Origin: Pseudoalteromonas piscicida
GTDB lineage: Bacteria > Pseudomonadota > Gammaproteobacteria > Enterobacterales > Alteromonadaceae
Assembly: GCF_002208135.1 (NCBI RefSeq)
Contig: NZ_CP021647.1
Span: 251,501 to 315,500, forward strand
Length of the DNA: 64,000 nt
Direction of reading: 5' to 3'
The position numbers and the translations under genes are program-made. This document shows, piece after piece, positions 36,636 to 46,114 of the stretch; within the stretch, counting starts at the first letter, position 1; each line of letters opens with the position of its first letter. The notes under the pieces were generated by a model that saw only the letters and a program-made list of their open reading frames with translations, ran no database searches and was not told the origin of the DNA.

Positions 36636-38225
36636 TTATAAATCAATAGCCTTTATTGGGCTATTCTTTTGGAAGTAATCTTTTAGGACCTGTGCATCAG
36701 TAAGATCGGTGGCGGTATATTCAGGAAGGTGGTTAATCTTTGGATAACCGTCACCACCAGATGCGTTATAGCTATTCAAACTCATACGGTAGGTCTTATC
36801 GTTAGTTATTGGCTCGTCCGCAATTCTAACATTGGTTACCTTATCGTTTTTGATATCAAACGTAATATGGTGGAACTGTAAGTAAGCACCAGAGTCTGGT
36901 GGGAACTTAGCGACAATGTTTAAATAGTCAATAAGATCGCTGGCTTTCCAGTCTATATAAGTAATACGATTTTTAAATGGATGCACTTTCAGTACATCTT
37001 TGTAGCTGACATCGCCTTGCTCAATACTATCACGGATCCCGCCACCGCTGATAATGCCAAAGTCAGCTTCAACAGCTGCCATTTGTGCATTAATGATAAG
37101 ATCGGCAAGGTTACTTTGCTTAAATCTAACCGTACTGCGACGGCCATCTAAGAAGCTATCCACGTATCCTACCGCACCCGCAATTTGCGCTTGTCCTTTT
37201 TCTTGATATGGCTTTAAAAAAGCAAGCATTTGCGGATCTTCTTGAATCGTTTCACCAATCACGGAGCCGCCTTTATCTTTTAAGTTTACAGGGATTAAGT
37301 TGTAGCTAATCAAGGTTTTTGTATCACCATCAATTCTAAAGACGGCTTTACCCACATACTTACCCCATTCATGTGCTTGCATAATCCAAACACCATTTTG
37401 ATTGTCTGGCTTACATGTTTTGCCAGGAGCAAAAGCTGTATCCTCGTTACCATTGTCATCGACACATACCGGCTCTTGAGAATGTCCACCAACAATCAAA
37501 TCAAGTGTGCCTATAGGAAGTTGACGCGCGAGCGTTACATCACCAGGTGCATTGATACCATGGTTGGCTCCGTGATAGTGGCCCATGTGTGTGACTGCTA
37601 TCATCATATCCGGGTGATATTTGGCTTTAATTTTAGGAACCCAGCTTTCTGTGGCTGCTAACGGCTCAATAAAAGTCAAACCGTGAACATGCTTGGGATT
37701 GGCAATTTTAACGGTATCAATTGTCGTAAGCCCAAGGACAGCAATGGTTAGCCCAGCGCGTTCAATGATGGTGTAAGGTTCATATGCAGGCATTTGATTT
37801 GTATTATCAAGAATATTTGCTGACAGTACAGGGAAGTTTGCCCACTCAATTTGTCTCGCTAGCACATCACGGGTGTTGTCAAATTCGTGATTACCAATCG
37901 CCATGGCATCATATCCGAGTTTACTCATTCCTTTAAAATCAGGTTCAGCAAACTGTAAATCAGATTCAGGTACACCCGTGTTTATATCGCCTCCAGAAAG
38001 CAATATAACGGCATGTCCGGCTTTTTCGGCATCACTCGTTAATTGGTCAATTAAGGTTTTTCTGGCAGCCATACCATATTCACCTTTTTCATTTTGCCAA
38101 AAACGACCATGATTATCGTTGGTGTGTAATACGGTTAGGTATTCTGCTTGTTGCGACTGCTTAGGGGAGGAGAAATGGCATGCTGATAATAGCAAAGCCG
38201 TTGAAAGAATAAGTAAGTTGCGCAT
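36636..38225 (-). CDS. ushA: Lipoprotein 5'-nucleotidase / UDP-sugar hydrolase (UshA/NutA-like)
   Basis: A 529-residue metallophosphoesterase. The signal 'ILSTALLLSAC' makes it a lipoprotein (lipobox Cys16), as in Vibrio NutA rather than soluble E. coli UshA. Metal-site motifs are 'VLHTNDNHGRFW', 'LLSGGDINTG', 'AIGNHEFDNTRD', 'VTHMGHYH' and 'VGGHSQEP'. The C-terminal substrate domain has 'ASGGDGYP', which closes over the nucleotide. It releases phosphate and nucleosides from extracellular nucleotides. It is encoded near an S1/P1 nuclease whose products are its substrates. The start codon lies in a 12-base inverted repeat. Confidence 0.93.
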   Translation of the reverse strand: MRNLLILSTALLLSACHFSSPKQSQQAEYLTVLHTNDNHGRFWQNEKGEYGMAARKTLIDQLTSDAEKAGHAVILLSGGDINTGVPESDLQFAEPDFKGMSKLGYDAMAIGNHEFDNTRDVLARQIEWANFPVLSANILDNTNQMPAYEPYTIIERAGLTIAVLGLTTIDTVKIANPKHVHGLTFIEPLAATESWVPKIKAKYHPDMMIAVTHMGHYHGANHGINAPGDVTLARQLPIGTLDLIVGGHSQEPVCVDDNGNEDTAFAPGKTCKPDNQNGVWIMQAHEWGKYVGKAVFRIDGDTKTLISYNLIPVNLKDKGGSVIGETIQEDPQMLAFLKPYQEKGQAQIAGAVGYVDSFLDGRRSTVRFKQSNLADLIINAQMAAVEADFGIISGGGIRDSIEQGDVSYKDVLKVHPFKNRITYIDWKASDLIDYLNIVAKFPPDSGAYLQFHHITFDIKNDKVTNVRIADEPITNDKTYRMSLNSYNASGGDGYPKINHLPEYTATDLTDAQVLKDYFQKNSPIKAIDL

Positions 38226-38255
38226 AATTTAGAAGCTATTTGATAAATTATGCGC
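38220..38255 (-). promoter_or_regulatory. Perfect inverted repeat covering the start of the 5'-nucleotidase gene
   Basis: GCGCATAATTTA (38220-38231), 12-base spacer, TAAATTATGCGC (38244-38255): arms match without a mismatch. One arm includes the start codon and the second codon of the nucleotidase. In mRNA the hairpin would bury the AUG, and no clear Shine-Dalgarno lies between. It may be a translational switch or an operator. Confidence 0.6.
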
Positions 38256-38288
38256 GTATTCTAGAACATTATAATTATTTTAATAGTG

Positions 38289-38480
38289 CTAACACTCAAA
38301 ATTACTATATTTTCTGGTGTTTTGTACAACCGCAGATACTCTTCTGTCCAGTTCAAACTTTGCTAACTCACATTTTGCATGACCTGTTTCTATCATCCAG
38401 TTTAAAAAGCTAGCTGGTAGCGTGGAGTATGGCTCTCCTGCATGAAGTCCAAAATCGCAGATATCATTATCCTGTTTCAT
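38289..38480 (-). CDS. Small DUF3820-like protein
   Basis: A 63-residue protein with 'CDFGLHAGEPYSTLPASFLNWM' and 'AKCELAKFELDRR'. This resembles the 'FGKYKGRPLxDLPxxYLxW' plus 'GxLG' pattern of DUF3820 / putative quorum-sensing-regulated virulence factor proteins and the tail of exonuclease X. The expected Lys after FG is Leu here, so it is divergent. Function is unknown. AGGGGC lies upstream of the ATG. Confidence 0.6.
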   Translation of the reverse strand: MKQDNDICDFGLHAGEPYSTLPASFLNWMIETGHAKCELAKFELDRRVSAVVQNTRKYSNFEC

Positions 38481-38582
38481 CTATTTGCCCCTGTTGTTCT
38501 TTTTGCCATCGCCATGCTAACAAATTGAGTCAGAGATTAAAGAATAATTAGCTAAAACGGATGGTGTTTTTATTATATTTAG

Positions 38583-39005
38583 TTATATAAGTGTTAAAAT
38601 TAATGTGAGCCACTGGAGTACAATAAAGATGCAACCGGCAAGGTAAAGGCGAAAACGTGTTCTAACGTGATTACTACCGATATGAACATAAGCATGAGCG
38701 GTACGGCTAATAACAAACAGTAGGGCGAAGATACTGAACCACAATGTGACAAGTTTCATTGCGAGTGCAGCAAGAGAAACAACAAAAAACAACACGGGAA
38801 TTTCGAATTGATTAGTAAAGTTTCTAGACGCCAGAATGACTTCTTCAGGCGCCTTATCCAGCGCCATGGTTTTGAACTGGTCAAACTGGATCTGTTTTTC
38901 TCGCGCCGCTTTAAATCGACGTTTTCCCATAATGACCATAATGACTAAGGTGAGTAAAGTTTGTAAAAGTAGCGCGGCGAGCAGTAAATAAATGGATGTT
39001 GGCAT
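38583..39005 (-). CDS. MAPEG-family membrane protein
   Basis: A 140-residue protein with four hydrophobic segments (about 4-25, 68-88, 90-108, 118-138). The core 'RNFTNQFEIPVLFFV' and 'RTAHAYVHIGSNHVRTRF' fits the MAPEG family (membrane-associated proteins in eicosanoid and glutathione metabolism). Bacterial members may be glutathione transferases or peroxidases; activity here is unknown. It is divergent from the M16 peptidase gene. Confidence 0.85.
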   Translation of the reverse strand: MPTSIYLLLAALLLQTLLTLVIMVIMGKRRFKAAREKQIQFDQFKTMALDKAPEEVILASRNFTNQFEIPVLFFVVSLAALAMKLVTLWFSIFALLFVISRTAHAYVHIGSNHVRTRFRLYLAGCIFIVLQWLTLILTLI

Positions 39006-39122
39006 AGGTTCCTCAGTTTACGAAGTGTTACAAAACAAAAAATTTCTATATTGCAAAAGCTTAGTTGAATGACGATGATAGTCTGATTCCAAAAAGTAAT
39101 TATCACAATAATGGATTGTTTT

Positions 39123-42008
39123 ATGAAAAAGCTATTCGCAATTAGCACACTTACCTTAGCAGTTTTGACTGGATGTGGTACAACTTCTTCAATGAATCAT
39201 TCAGGCACTACTGAGAATCTTCTTTCAGAACAACTGGTTGTAAGTCCTAATGATGATAGACAATATCAAACGTTAACCTTGGAAAATGGCATTGAAGTCA
39301 TTTTGGTATCAGATCCTTCTGTATCGAAATCAGCGGCAGCGCTGAGTGTTGGCGTTGGTCTACTACACGATCCTATGTCTCAGCAAGGGATGGCGCACTA
39401 TCTTGAGCATATGCTATTCCTTGGTACAGAAAAGTATCCAGATAGCAAAGGTTATTCTGAGTTCATGACCAAAAACGGTGGGGCACACAATGCTTACACT
39501 TGGTTGGATATTACTAATTATATGTTCAAAGTGAACAACGACGCCTATGACGAGGCGTTAGACAGATTCTCTGATTTCTTTAAATCTCCAAAGCTTTACC
39601 CTGAGTACACGGAAAAGGAAAAAAATGCAGTAAACGCAGAATGGTCTATGCGTCGTGAAATGGATTTTTTTGGTCAATTTAAACTTGCACGAAACATGAT
39701 GGGAGATCATCCTGCTAACCGCTTTCTAATAGGTAACCTAGAAACGTTAGGTGATAAAGAGGGAAGTAAGCTACATCAAGAGACCGTTGCATTTTATGAT
39801 AAGTACTACTCTGCGAATATCATGAAGTTAGCCATGATTTCTAACGAGCCGATTGACCAGATGGTGGCAAAGGCGAAAAAGCACTTTACAACAATTAAGA
39901 ATAAAAATATCAAGAAACCAGAGGTTAAGCAATCGCTTAACTTCGACAACGTTGGGCAAAAGTTGGTCCATTATAAACCAAATGAAGACGTAAAGACGCT
40001 GCAGCTTGATTTCACTATCAAAAACAATGCAAACGCATTTGCGGTTAAGCCAAACTATTTCATAACTTACCTTCTAAGCAATGAAATGGCTGGTAGTCCA
40101 GCTCAAGTACTAAAAGATAAAGGCTTAATTTCATCATTGAGCGCATTTGCGACACCAAACAGCTACGGCAACTACGGGACATTGCAGATAGATATTCAGC
40201 TTACTGATGAGGGGTTGAAGCAACGCGAGTTAATTACTGGTACAGTGCTTGATTATATCGATATGATCCGTGATAAAGGGGTTGATAGCCGCTACTTCAA
40301 GGAAATCCAAACGTCACTAAACAATCAATTTAGGTTTTTAGAAAAAGGCGATGAGTTTGGTTACGTCAGTAACCTTGCGGATAGCATGCAGCATTACCCA
40401 ATGAACCACGCTATCAATGCGAGCTACTACTATGCGCAGTTTGATGCTGATGCTGTTAATACCGTCTTGAAGCAATTAACACCTGAGCAAATGCGGGTAT
40501 GGTATATCAGTAAAGATGAACCTACTGATGCAAAACTACACTTCTATGATGGTGAATATCAGATTGTAGACTTAAAGCGTAGCGATTTTGATAAATGGAA
40601 AGAAGAAGCAAATTTCGATTTAGCACTTCCTAGTGTAAATACCTTGCTACCTGAAAACTTCGCACTAAAAACATCTGCGGATGATGCGAAAAAGGGCGTT
40701 CAGAAGGTTATTGATGCTGATGGCGTAACGATTTGGCATGCCGCAAGTGAGCGATTCTATCAACAGCCCAAAGGTAGTCTGAAAATCTACTTAAATAACC
40801 CAAGTGCATTGAAAGACATCAAAACCGAGGTTGCATTGTCGATTTGGGCTGATTTATACCGCTTGGATAAAGCAAAGCTGATGACGGAAGCGAGCGTCGC
40901 TGGTATGCATCTAGGGCTGACTCCTGCAAATGGGGTCATGCTAGATATTTCAGGCTTTACTGATAAACAAGCGCTATTGCTAAAGGATGCGCTCTCTGGT
41001 GTTCGTGTAGAAACGAATAAGCGAGCATTTGATCAGGCCATAGATCGTTACGTACGTGGCATTCAAAACCAAGAAAAAGAATTCCCATTCAGACAAGCTT
41101 TTGGTGTTTATCAGAAACTCATCCGTTCAGGAAGCTATGATGATTCCGCATTGATATCAGCAGCGAAGTCTTTGACTCTAGCCGATCTAGATAAAGTGCA
41201 AAATCAAATCCTAACGAATAACCAAGTTCGTGTTTTTGCCTATGGCAACTACGATAAAACGGATTTACAAACACTAAAAGAGACGCTAGATCATGCGCTG
41301 CCTAAACGCCAAAAAGTGACCAAGTACGCGCGTGCTAAATATTGGCAACCAGAGCAAAAGCAGACACTTGTGTGGCAACAAGACATTGATGTTGCAGATG
41401 TTGCTGTAATCGATTTTGCAGTGCACCCAATCAAAGGCTATGCGCAAAAGGCGGCGGCGATGGTGCTTCAAGGGCATTTAAGGACGGCGGCCTTTGAACG
41501 TCTTAGAACCGAAGAGCAGCTGGCATATGCGGTCGGTGCAACGAGTGTCGCGATTGACGAATATTCAGCGCTAGGCTTCTATATTCAAACACCGGTAAAA
41601 GATGCTAAGAGCATGCAGGCTCGATTTGACGCCTATAAAGATGAATACGCGAAAGATTTAGAAGCGTTAGATCAGGCAACATTCGAGCAGTTAAAAAATG
41701 CAGTGTTAGTCTCATTAACCGAAGAGCCAAAAAATCTTTCTGAAGAGCTACAACCATTAATTGGTGATTGGTTCAAAGAAAATATGGCGTTTGACTCAGA
41801 AGCTAAGTTAATTGCTGCAGTTGAAGCGGTCACATTAGACGATGTTAAAGCTTATTATCAGCAAACTGTAATGAACAAAGATGCTGCTAGACTAAATATT
41901 CAATTACGTGGCGCTAAGTTCCAAGCTGAGCCTTTTGCAGATTTACCGAAGCAAACTAAGCTAGACTCGGTTGAACAAATGTATAAAAACGTCAAATTCC
42001 AACAGTAA
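39123..42008 (+). CDS. Pitrilysin/insulinase-type M16 metallopeptidase, lipoprotein
   Basis: About 961 residues, a full-length two-half M16A zinc peptidase. The inverted zinc motif HYLEH lies in 'MAHYLEHMLFLGTEKYPD', and the distal Glu ligand in 'EKEKNAVNAEWSM'. The signal 'LTLAVLTGC' (lipobox Cys17) makes it a lipoprotein, whereas E. coli pitrilysin is soluble periplasmic. It degrades small peptides in the periplasm. I use the ATG at 39123 because it gives a canonical MKK lipoprotein signal; an ATG at 39111 adds four residues. The gene is followed by a strong terminator. Confidence 0.93.
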   Translation: MKKLFAISTLTLAVLTGCGTTSSMNHSGTTENLLSEQLVVSPNDDRQYQTLTLENGIEVILVSDPSVSKSAAALSVGVGLLHDPMSQQGMAHYLEHMLFLGTEKYPDSKGYSEFMTKNGGAHNAYTWLDITNYMFKVNNDAYDEALDRFSDFFKSPKLYPEYTEKEKNAVNAEWSMRREMDFFGQFKLARNMMGDHPANRFLIGNLETLGDKEGSKLHQETVAFYDKYYSANIMKLAMISNEPIDQMVAKAKKHFTTIKNKNIKKPEVKQSLNFDNVGQKLVHYKPNEDVKTLQLDFTIKNNANAFAVKPNYFITYLLSNEMAGSPAQVLKDKGLISSLSAFATPNSYGNYGTLQIDIQLTDEGLKQRELITGTVLDYIDMIRDKGVDSRYFKEIQTSLNNQFRFLEKGDEFGYVSNLADSMQHYPMNHAINASYYYAQFDADAVNTVLKQLTPEQMRVWYISKDEPTDAKLHFYDGEYQIVDLKRSDFDKWKEEANFDLALPSVNTLLPENFALKTSADDAKKGVQKVIDADGVTIWHAASERFYQQPKGSLKIYLNNPSALKDIKTEVALSIWADLYRLDKAKLMTEASVAGMHLGLTPANGVMLDISGFTDKQALLLKDALSGVRVETNKRAFDQAIDRYVRGIQNQEKEFPFRQAFGVYQKLIRSGSYDDSALISAAKSLTLADLDKVQNQILTNNQVRVFAYGNYDKTDLQTLKETLDHALPKRQKVTKYARAKYWQPEQKQTLVWQQDIDVADVAVIDFAVHPIKGYAQKAAAMVLQGHLRTAAFERLRTEEQLAYAVGATSVAIDEYSALGFYIQTPVKDAKSMQARFDAYKDEYAKDLEALDQATFEQLKNAVLVSLTEEPKNLSEELQPLIGDWFKENMAFDSEAKLIAAVEAVTLDDVKAYYQQTVMNKDAARLNIQLRGAKFQAEPFADLPKQTKLDSVEQMYKNVKFQQ

Positions 42009-42032
42009 TCTGTCGGTATTTCAGTCGTAATT

Positions 42033-42065
42033 AAAAGCTGGGCAAATTCGTTTCCCAGCTTTTTT
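42033..42065 (+). terminator. Rho-independent terminator after the M16 peptidase
   Basis: AAAAGCTGGG (42033-42042) pairs with CCCAGCTTTT (42054-42063) around an 11-base loop, followed by TTATTAA. It lies 25 bases after the stop. Confidence 0.85.
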
Positions 42066-42126
42066 ATTAACTAATGCAAATGCTAGAGTATAGAGGGAAA
42101 TTATTTGCAATATGTTCGGAGGCTAG

Positions 42127-42636
42127 ATGATGATTGCGGCAGGAAAACGGATCTTTTTAAGAAAGGCAAATTTGAATGATGCGGGCTTTTTACTCAGGCT
42201 TTTGAATCAAAAAAGCTTTATCGATAATATCAGGGATAAAGGCATAAAAACGCAACAACAAGCTGAGGAGCATATCGAGCAAGCTTATCTTATTCCCTAT
42301 CAAATCGGTGCGCCTGCAGCTTACATTGTAGTTGAAGCAAGCAGTAATATTAGTATTGGGTTATGCGGCTTATATCAAAGACCTTTTTTTAACATTCCAG
42401 ACTTAGGTTACGCGCTTTTAGATGAGTTTACCGGAAGAGGTTATGCGTCCGAGGCCGCTAGATTGCTTATGGAATATGCTAAATTAGAAGAAGGTTACGT
42501 CAAATTAGGTGCTATTACATTGGAAAGTAACTGCAGTAGCATGAGCCTACTTAGCAAAGTGGGATTTAGTCGTATTGGCAAAATAATAATTGAGAGCGAC
42601 TTTACACCCGTAGTGGTGTTTGAGTGCCAACTATAA
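42127..42636 (+). CDS. GNAT-family N-acetyltransferase (RimJ/RimL-like)
   Basis: A 169-residue acetyltransferase with 'RIFLRKANLNDAGFLLRLLNQ' (in part), the acceptor side, and 'DLGYALLDEFTGRGYASEAARLLMEYA' (in part). The latter holds the Q/RGxGxA-type acetyl-CoA loop as GRGYAS. The final block 'LESNCSSMSLLSKVGFSRIG' is the RimJ/RimL-like C-terminal strand-helix. The substrate is unknown. GGAGG precedes two adjacent ATGs (42127 and 42130). Its stop codon directly abuts that of pqiC on the other strand. Confidence 0.88.
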   Translation: MMIAAGKRIFLRKANLNDAGFLLRLLNQKSFIDNIRDKGIKTQQQAEEHIEQAYLIPYQIGAPAAYIVVEASSNISIGLCGLYQRPFFNIPDLGYALLDEFTGRGYASEAARLLMEYAKLEEGYVKLGAITLESNCSSMSLLSKVGFSRIGKIIIESDFTPVVVFECQL

Positions 42637-43209
42637 TTGTTTACTTATTTGTGTAGTCAGTTGATTAAAGTTTCTTTGATGTGCAGATACAAGAGCACTA
42701 AAACCATCCTGCTCAAGAGCTGTTTCAAATTGGAATGGTTGTACTTGAGTTAGTTGATAGCTCCCTTCTTTGTATTGATAAAGATACCAAGTTCCACTCA
42801 TGACAGCACCTTTTTCAAAGTGCCCTGCAAACTCATTAATTTCTAAAACGAGGCGCTGATGTTCTTGCGCATTGCGATAAAACTTATCACTTTTAATTGC
42901 AGTGGTTTTGTCGGTTGCATTCAATGCGTTTATTAAGTTCCAAGTCAACATATCGGAAGGCGGCTGAGCCCAAAAATGAAAATTAGCGATATTTACTTTA
43001 CTATCTCGTTGAAATTGCACTAATGCTTGTTGATCGAACAGTTCGATTAGCTGCACTTTATCAACCAAGAGAACGCGATTGAGCTCAGCTTGCTTTTCGT
43101 CCGCGACACTGTTTACTTCTAACTGATAATAGCTAACCGGCTGAGGTGGATTCGTTATACAGCCTGTCAAACAAAATAGAAGCAAAAATGTCACTAAGCC
43201 AGTTTTCAT
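42631..43209 (-). CDS. pqiC: PqiC-like lipoprotein
   Basis: A 192-residue lipoprotein (lipobox Cys17 in 'LLLFCLTGC') of the PqiC/DUF330 (ABC-type transport auxiliary) family: 'SYYQLEVNS' at the start and 'RVLLVDKVQLIELFDQQALVQ' in the middle are typical. PqiC tethers the PqiB needle to the outer membrane in the lipid-transport complex. The start overlaps the pqiB stop by four bases (ATGA), so it is the last gene of pqiABC. Confidence 0.88.
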   Translation of the reverse strand: MKTGLVTFLLLFCLTGCITNPPQPVSYYQLEVNSVADEKQAELNRVLLVDKVQLIELFDQQALVQFQRDSKVNIANFHFWAQPPSDMLTWNLINALNATDKTTAIKSDKFYRNAQEHQRLVLEINEFAGHFEKGAVMSGTWYLYQYKEGSYQLTQVQPFQFETALEQDGFSALVSAHQRNFNQLTTQISKQL

Positions 43210-44864
43210 TTATTTTTCCTTGGAAGTGGATCTGTACCACTCGCTTTATTAAAAATAAGCATGTTAGGTTGCTCATTCAACCCTTTAGAAATGGGCTTTA
43301 AGCGATTTGACAAGCTTTCAAGCTCTTCTAGGGTATTATTGAGCTGATCCATAACGCCTGAACCTTTTTGGTACTGAGTCATGGTTTGCTCAAATTGCTT
43401 TAAGCTTGAAGTGAGCTGGCTTAACGTATCTTTTAAGCTCGTTAAATTACCGCCAACCTTGTCTGTTATCTTGTTGTTATTGATAGACTCTACGAGTTGA
43501 TTCATTTCCATTGCTAGTAACCTGTGTTGCTGAAGAGTACCTTCTAGTTCCTTAACCGTTGTTTCAAGAGGTAACCCGTTTAACTTGTTCAGTAAGTTTG
43601 TGACCTGTTCAGAAAGTGCTGTAATACCGCTCGAAACGCTTGGCAATACTGGGTAAATAGTCGTTTTGTTTGAACTCACGACTTCCGCACTTGGATAAAA
43701 GTCTAACTCTATATATACCGCACCTGTTAACAAATTGCCACTTTTTAGTGATGCTCTTAGACCACTACTAATCCATTTGTCTATATTTTCTGACCAATAT
43801 GATTGCGCAAGCTGTGCATCTTCGTAAATTCGGCCGTACTCAATTTTAACCAATACAGGCACAGAGGTGTTATTTTGTTGAAAGTATAATGGTCTATCAT
43901 CGCTAACACCAGTTGCTGGTACTTGTTCTATTGTACCAATTCGCATACCACGGTACTCAATTGGTGCGCCAGCTCGAAGTCCTCGAATTGATTGCTCAAA
44001 CTCAATGAGATAATAATCGAAGTGATCAAAGCGTTGTTCTAAGGCCATTGCAAAATTTTTGTGTAAGGCGAAGGTTTTATTTTCGAGCGCTACTGTGCCG
44101 CTTGGGATGGTTGGTGGGTAGTCTACAGAAATCCCGCCCTTGATCATTTTTGCAAGAGAGCCTGTCGACACTTCAACACCTTCCGTTGATAGCTTAAAGT
44201 CAATGCCTGAACTAATCCAGAAAATAGCGTTGTCTGTGATAAGGGTATCGTAGGGCGAATAGATAAAAATACCGTACTCCATTTTCAAGCTTTCGACGCT
44301 AAAGTGCGCAGACTCAACTTGACCCACTTTATAATTACGGAAGAAAATACTAGAGCCAACATCTAAAACTTCGGCATCTGAAGCCACGAGTTGATAGCGT
44401 TTTCCTTGCACCTCTGAACCGATTAATGCAGGTTCATCCATCAAGGTGAAGATGCTTGAACGTGTTTTTGCTTCACCGGGGGAAAGTTCTATATATACGC
44501 CAGAGAGTAGCGTATTCATGCCTGAGATTCCGGATTCATCAATTCTAGGTTTAACCACCCAAAACGATGAATCTTCAGCCAATAAATCACGATAGGGCTG
44601 CAAAATTCTGACTTTCGCAACCACTGCATTTTGCGCTAATTCAAGCTTTAATGACTCGACTAATCCGACTTTAACGCTTTTTACTCTCACCTCGGTTTTG
44701 CCAGCAATAATGCCATCTGCGTCAGTCATTTTTATAAAAATGGTGTGGCCTTTATTTGCCTGATGTTGATATAACATCCAGCCTGTGATGAGCAACGCGA
44801 TAATTGGAATAATCCATATCACTGAAAACTTTGGTTTGTCTTCTATATCAGCATGAGTAGTCAT
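43206..44864 (-). CDS. pqiB: PqiB, MCE-domain intermembrane lipid transport protein
   Basis: A 552-residue protein with one N-terminal TM (about 14-32), three MCE domains (about 40-130, 155-215, 280-380) beginning with segments such as 'GHTIFIKMTDADGIIAGKTEVRVKSVKVG' (in part), and a long C-terminal coiled coil (about 420-530). PqiB hexamers form a needle spanning the periplasm for phospholipid movement between membranes. It overlaps pqiA upstream and pqiC downstream, both by ATGA. Confidence 0.94.
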   Translation of the reverse strand: MTTHADIEDKPKFSVIWIIPIIALLITGWMLYQHQANKGHTIFIKMTDADGIIAGKTEVRVKSVKVGLVESLKLELAQNAVVAKVRILQPYRDLLAEDSSFWVVKPRIDESGISGMNTLLSGVYIELSPGEAKTRSSIFTLMDEPALIGSEVQGKRYQLVASDAEVLDVGSSIFFRNYKVGQVESAHFSVESLKMEYGIFIYSPYDTLITDNAIFWISSGIDFKLSTEGVEVSTGSLAKMIKGGISVDYPPTIPSGTVALENKTFALHKNFAMALEQRFDHFDYYLIEFEQSIRGLRAGAPIEYRGMRIGTIEQVPATGVSDDRPLYFQQNNTSVPVLVKIEYGRIYEDAQLAQSYWSENIDKWISSGLRASLKSGNLLTGAVYIELDFYPSAEVVSSNKTTIYPVLPSVSSGITALSEQVTNLLNKLNGLPLETTVKELEGTLQQHRLLAMEMNQLVESINNNKITDKVGGNLTSLKDTLSQLTSSLKQFEQTMTQYQKGSGVMDQLNNTLEELESLSNRLKPISKGLNEQPNMLIFNKASGTDPLPRKNK

Positions 44865-46054
44865 TGATTATTTTTATCCCACAATAATCTTGGATCAAAA
44901 CTATTAACGGCTGCGATTTGGCAAAGCACCATCAAAGTAAAAAACACGATACCAATTTCTGGTTCGACATTTAGCACCGTACCAAGCTGCACCAAAGACA
45001 CTAAGATAATCACCACAAACACATCAATCATGGACCAGCGGCCAATGAATTCGAGCAAGCGGTACACCTTTGTTGCTGTGATTGGGTCTTTGGGTTTTTT
45101 AACTCGTACAAGTAAGTAACTCAATAGTAACGCTTTTGCGATAGGAATACATATACTTGCGAGAAAAATAAGTGTTGCTACGGGATAAGAACCACCTTCC
45201 CAAAGCACTTGAACGCCTGAAAAAATCGTCGCAGGCGTATGGAGCCCAAGACTAATGGTATCCATGATGGGTAGAAAATTAGCAGGTACAAGTAGCACGA
45301 CGCTGGTGAGCATCCAAGCTAAGCTTTTCTGTGTGGATTGAGACTTTCGGTACTTTAGTTTGGCGTAGCAGCGCTGACACTTTTCACCTTCACCTAAATA
45401 GCCACAAACCTTGCAACGTTTTAGCATAGTAGATAAATTTTTTGGCTCGACCAAGTGACGATTAAACTGGGTCTGATTACGCCACATGTACTCATGATCG
45501 AAGAGTGAGAGGGCTTCAATAAAACACAAAACGAACAAAATATAGGCCCAAAACCCAAGGCCCATCTCTAATTCAGCGAAAGACATTAATTTGAACGCGC
45601 TCACGAGCACGGCCACTAAAAAGATATCTGTGAGGTTAAGCGGTTTCAGTGCTGAGAGTAATTTTGCTAAATGCCGGGCATTGTGCGCATTGATGATTTG
45701 CCAATATTCGGTGTGCGCGAGCAATAGTAATGAGCATACGGCGACAGGCATAATTAAAATAGTAAAGGCAAATAACCCTGCTAGAAAATAGCTGTAATGT
45801 TCAGCTAATAATATGAGCGCTTGCCAGAGGCTCACAACTTGAGTGATACCGTGTTGCGTGTAGGAAATAAAGTCTGGAAATAAGCTTGCGAATAAAAATA
45901 GTAACGCAGAAAAGCTGAAGGCCTGCACTAATTGATTTTGGTGTCCTTGTACATGGCACAACACGCATCGACAGTTTGGGCACACCGCACGCTTTTGGGA
46001 CTCGATAGAGTCTATTTCAACAAGTGTATCGCATTCAGGGCAAGCTGTAATCAC
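44861..46054 (-). CDS. pqiA: PqiA, inner-membrane paraquat-inducible protein
   Basis: A 397-residue inner-membrane protein made of two similar halves, each with an N-terminal zinc-ribbon: 'CPECDTL...CPNCRCVLC' and 'CKVCGYLG...CQRCYAKL', followed by four membrane segments. PqiA works with PqiB/PqiC in lipid transport. It is the first gene of the pqiABC operon. The paraquat (SoxRS) response known in E. coli is not evident from the promoter here. Confidence 0.93.
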   Translation of the reverse strand: MITACPECDTLVEIDSIESQKRAVCPNCRCVLCHVQGHQNQLVQAFSFSALLFLFASLFPDFISYTQHGITQVVSLWQALILLAEHYSYFLAGLFAFTILIMPVAVCSLLLLAHTEYWQIINAHNARHLAKLLSALKPLNLTDIFLVAVLVSAFKLMSFAELEMGLGFWAYILFVLCFIEALSLFDHEYMWRNQTQFNRHLVEPKNLSTMLKRCKVCGYLGEGEKCQRCYAKLKYRKSQSTQKSLAWMLTSVVLLVPANFLPIMDTISLGLHTPATIFSGVQVLWEGGSYPVATLIFLASICIPIAKALLLSYLLVRVKKPKDPITATKVYRLLEFIGRWSMIDVFVVIILVSLVQLGTVLNVEPEIGIVFFTLMVLCQIAAVNSFDPRLLWDKNNQ

Positions 46055-46114
46055 ACAAAAATCCGTTGATTTCCTTTTATGCTAGTTTGCTTGATGCGCC
46101 CAAATTTATCAATG

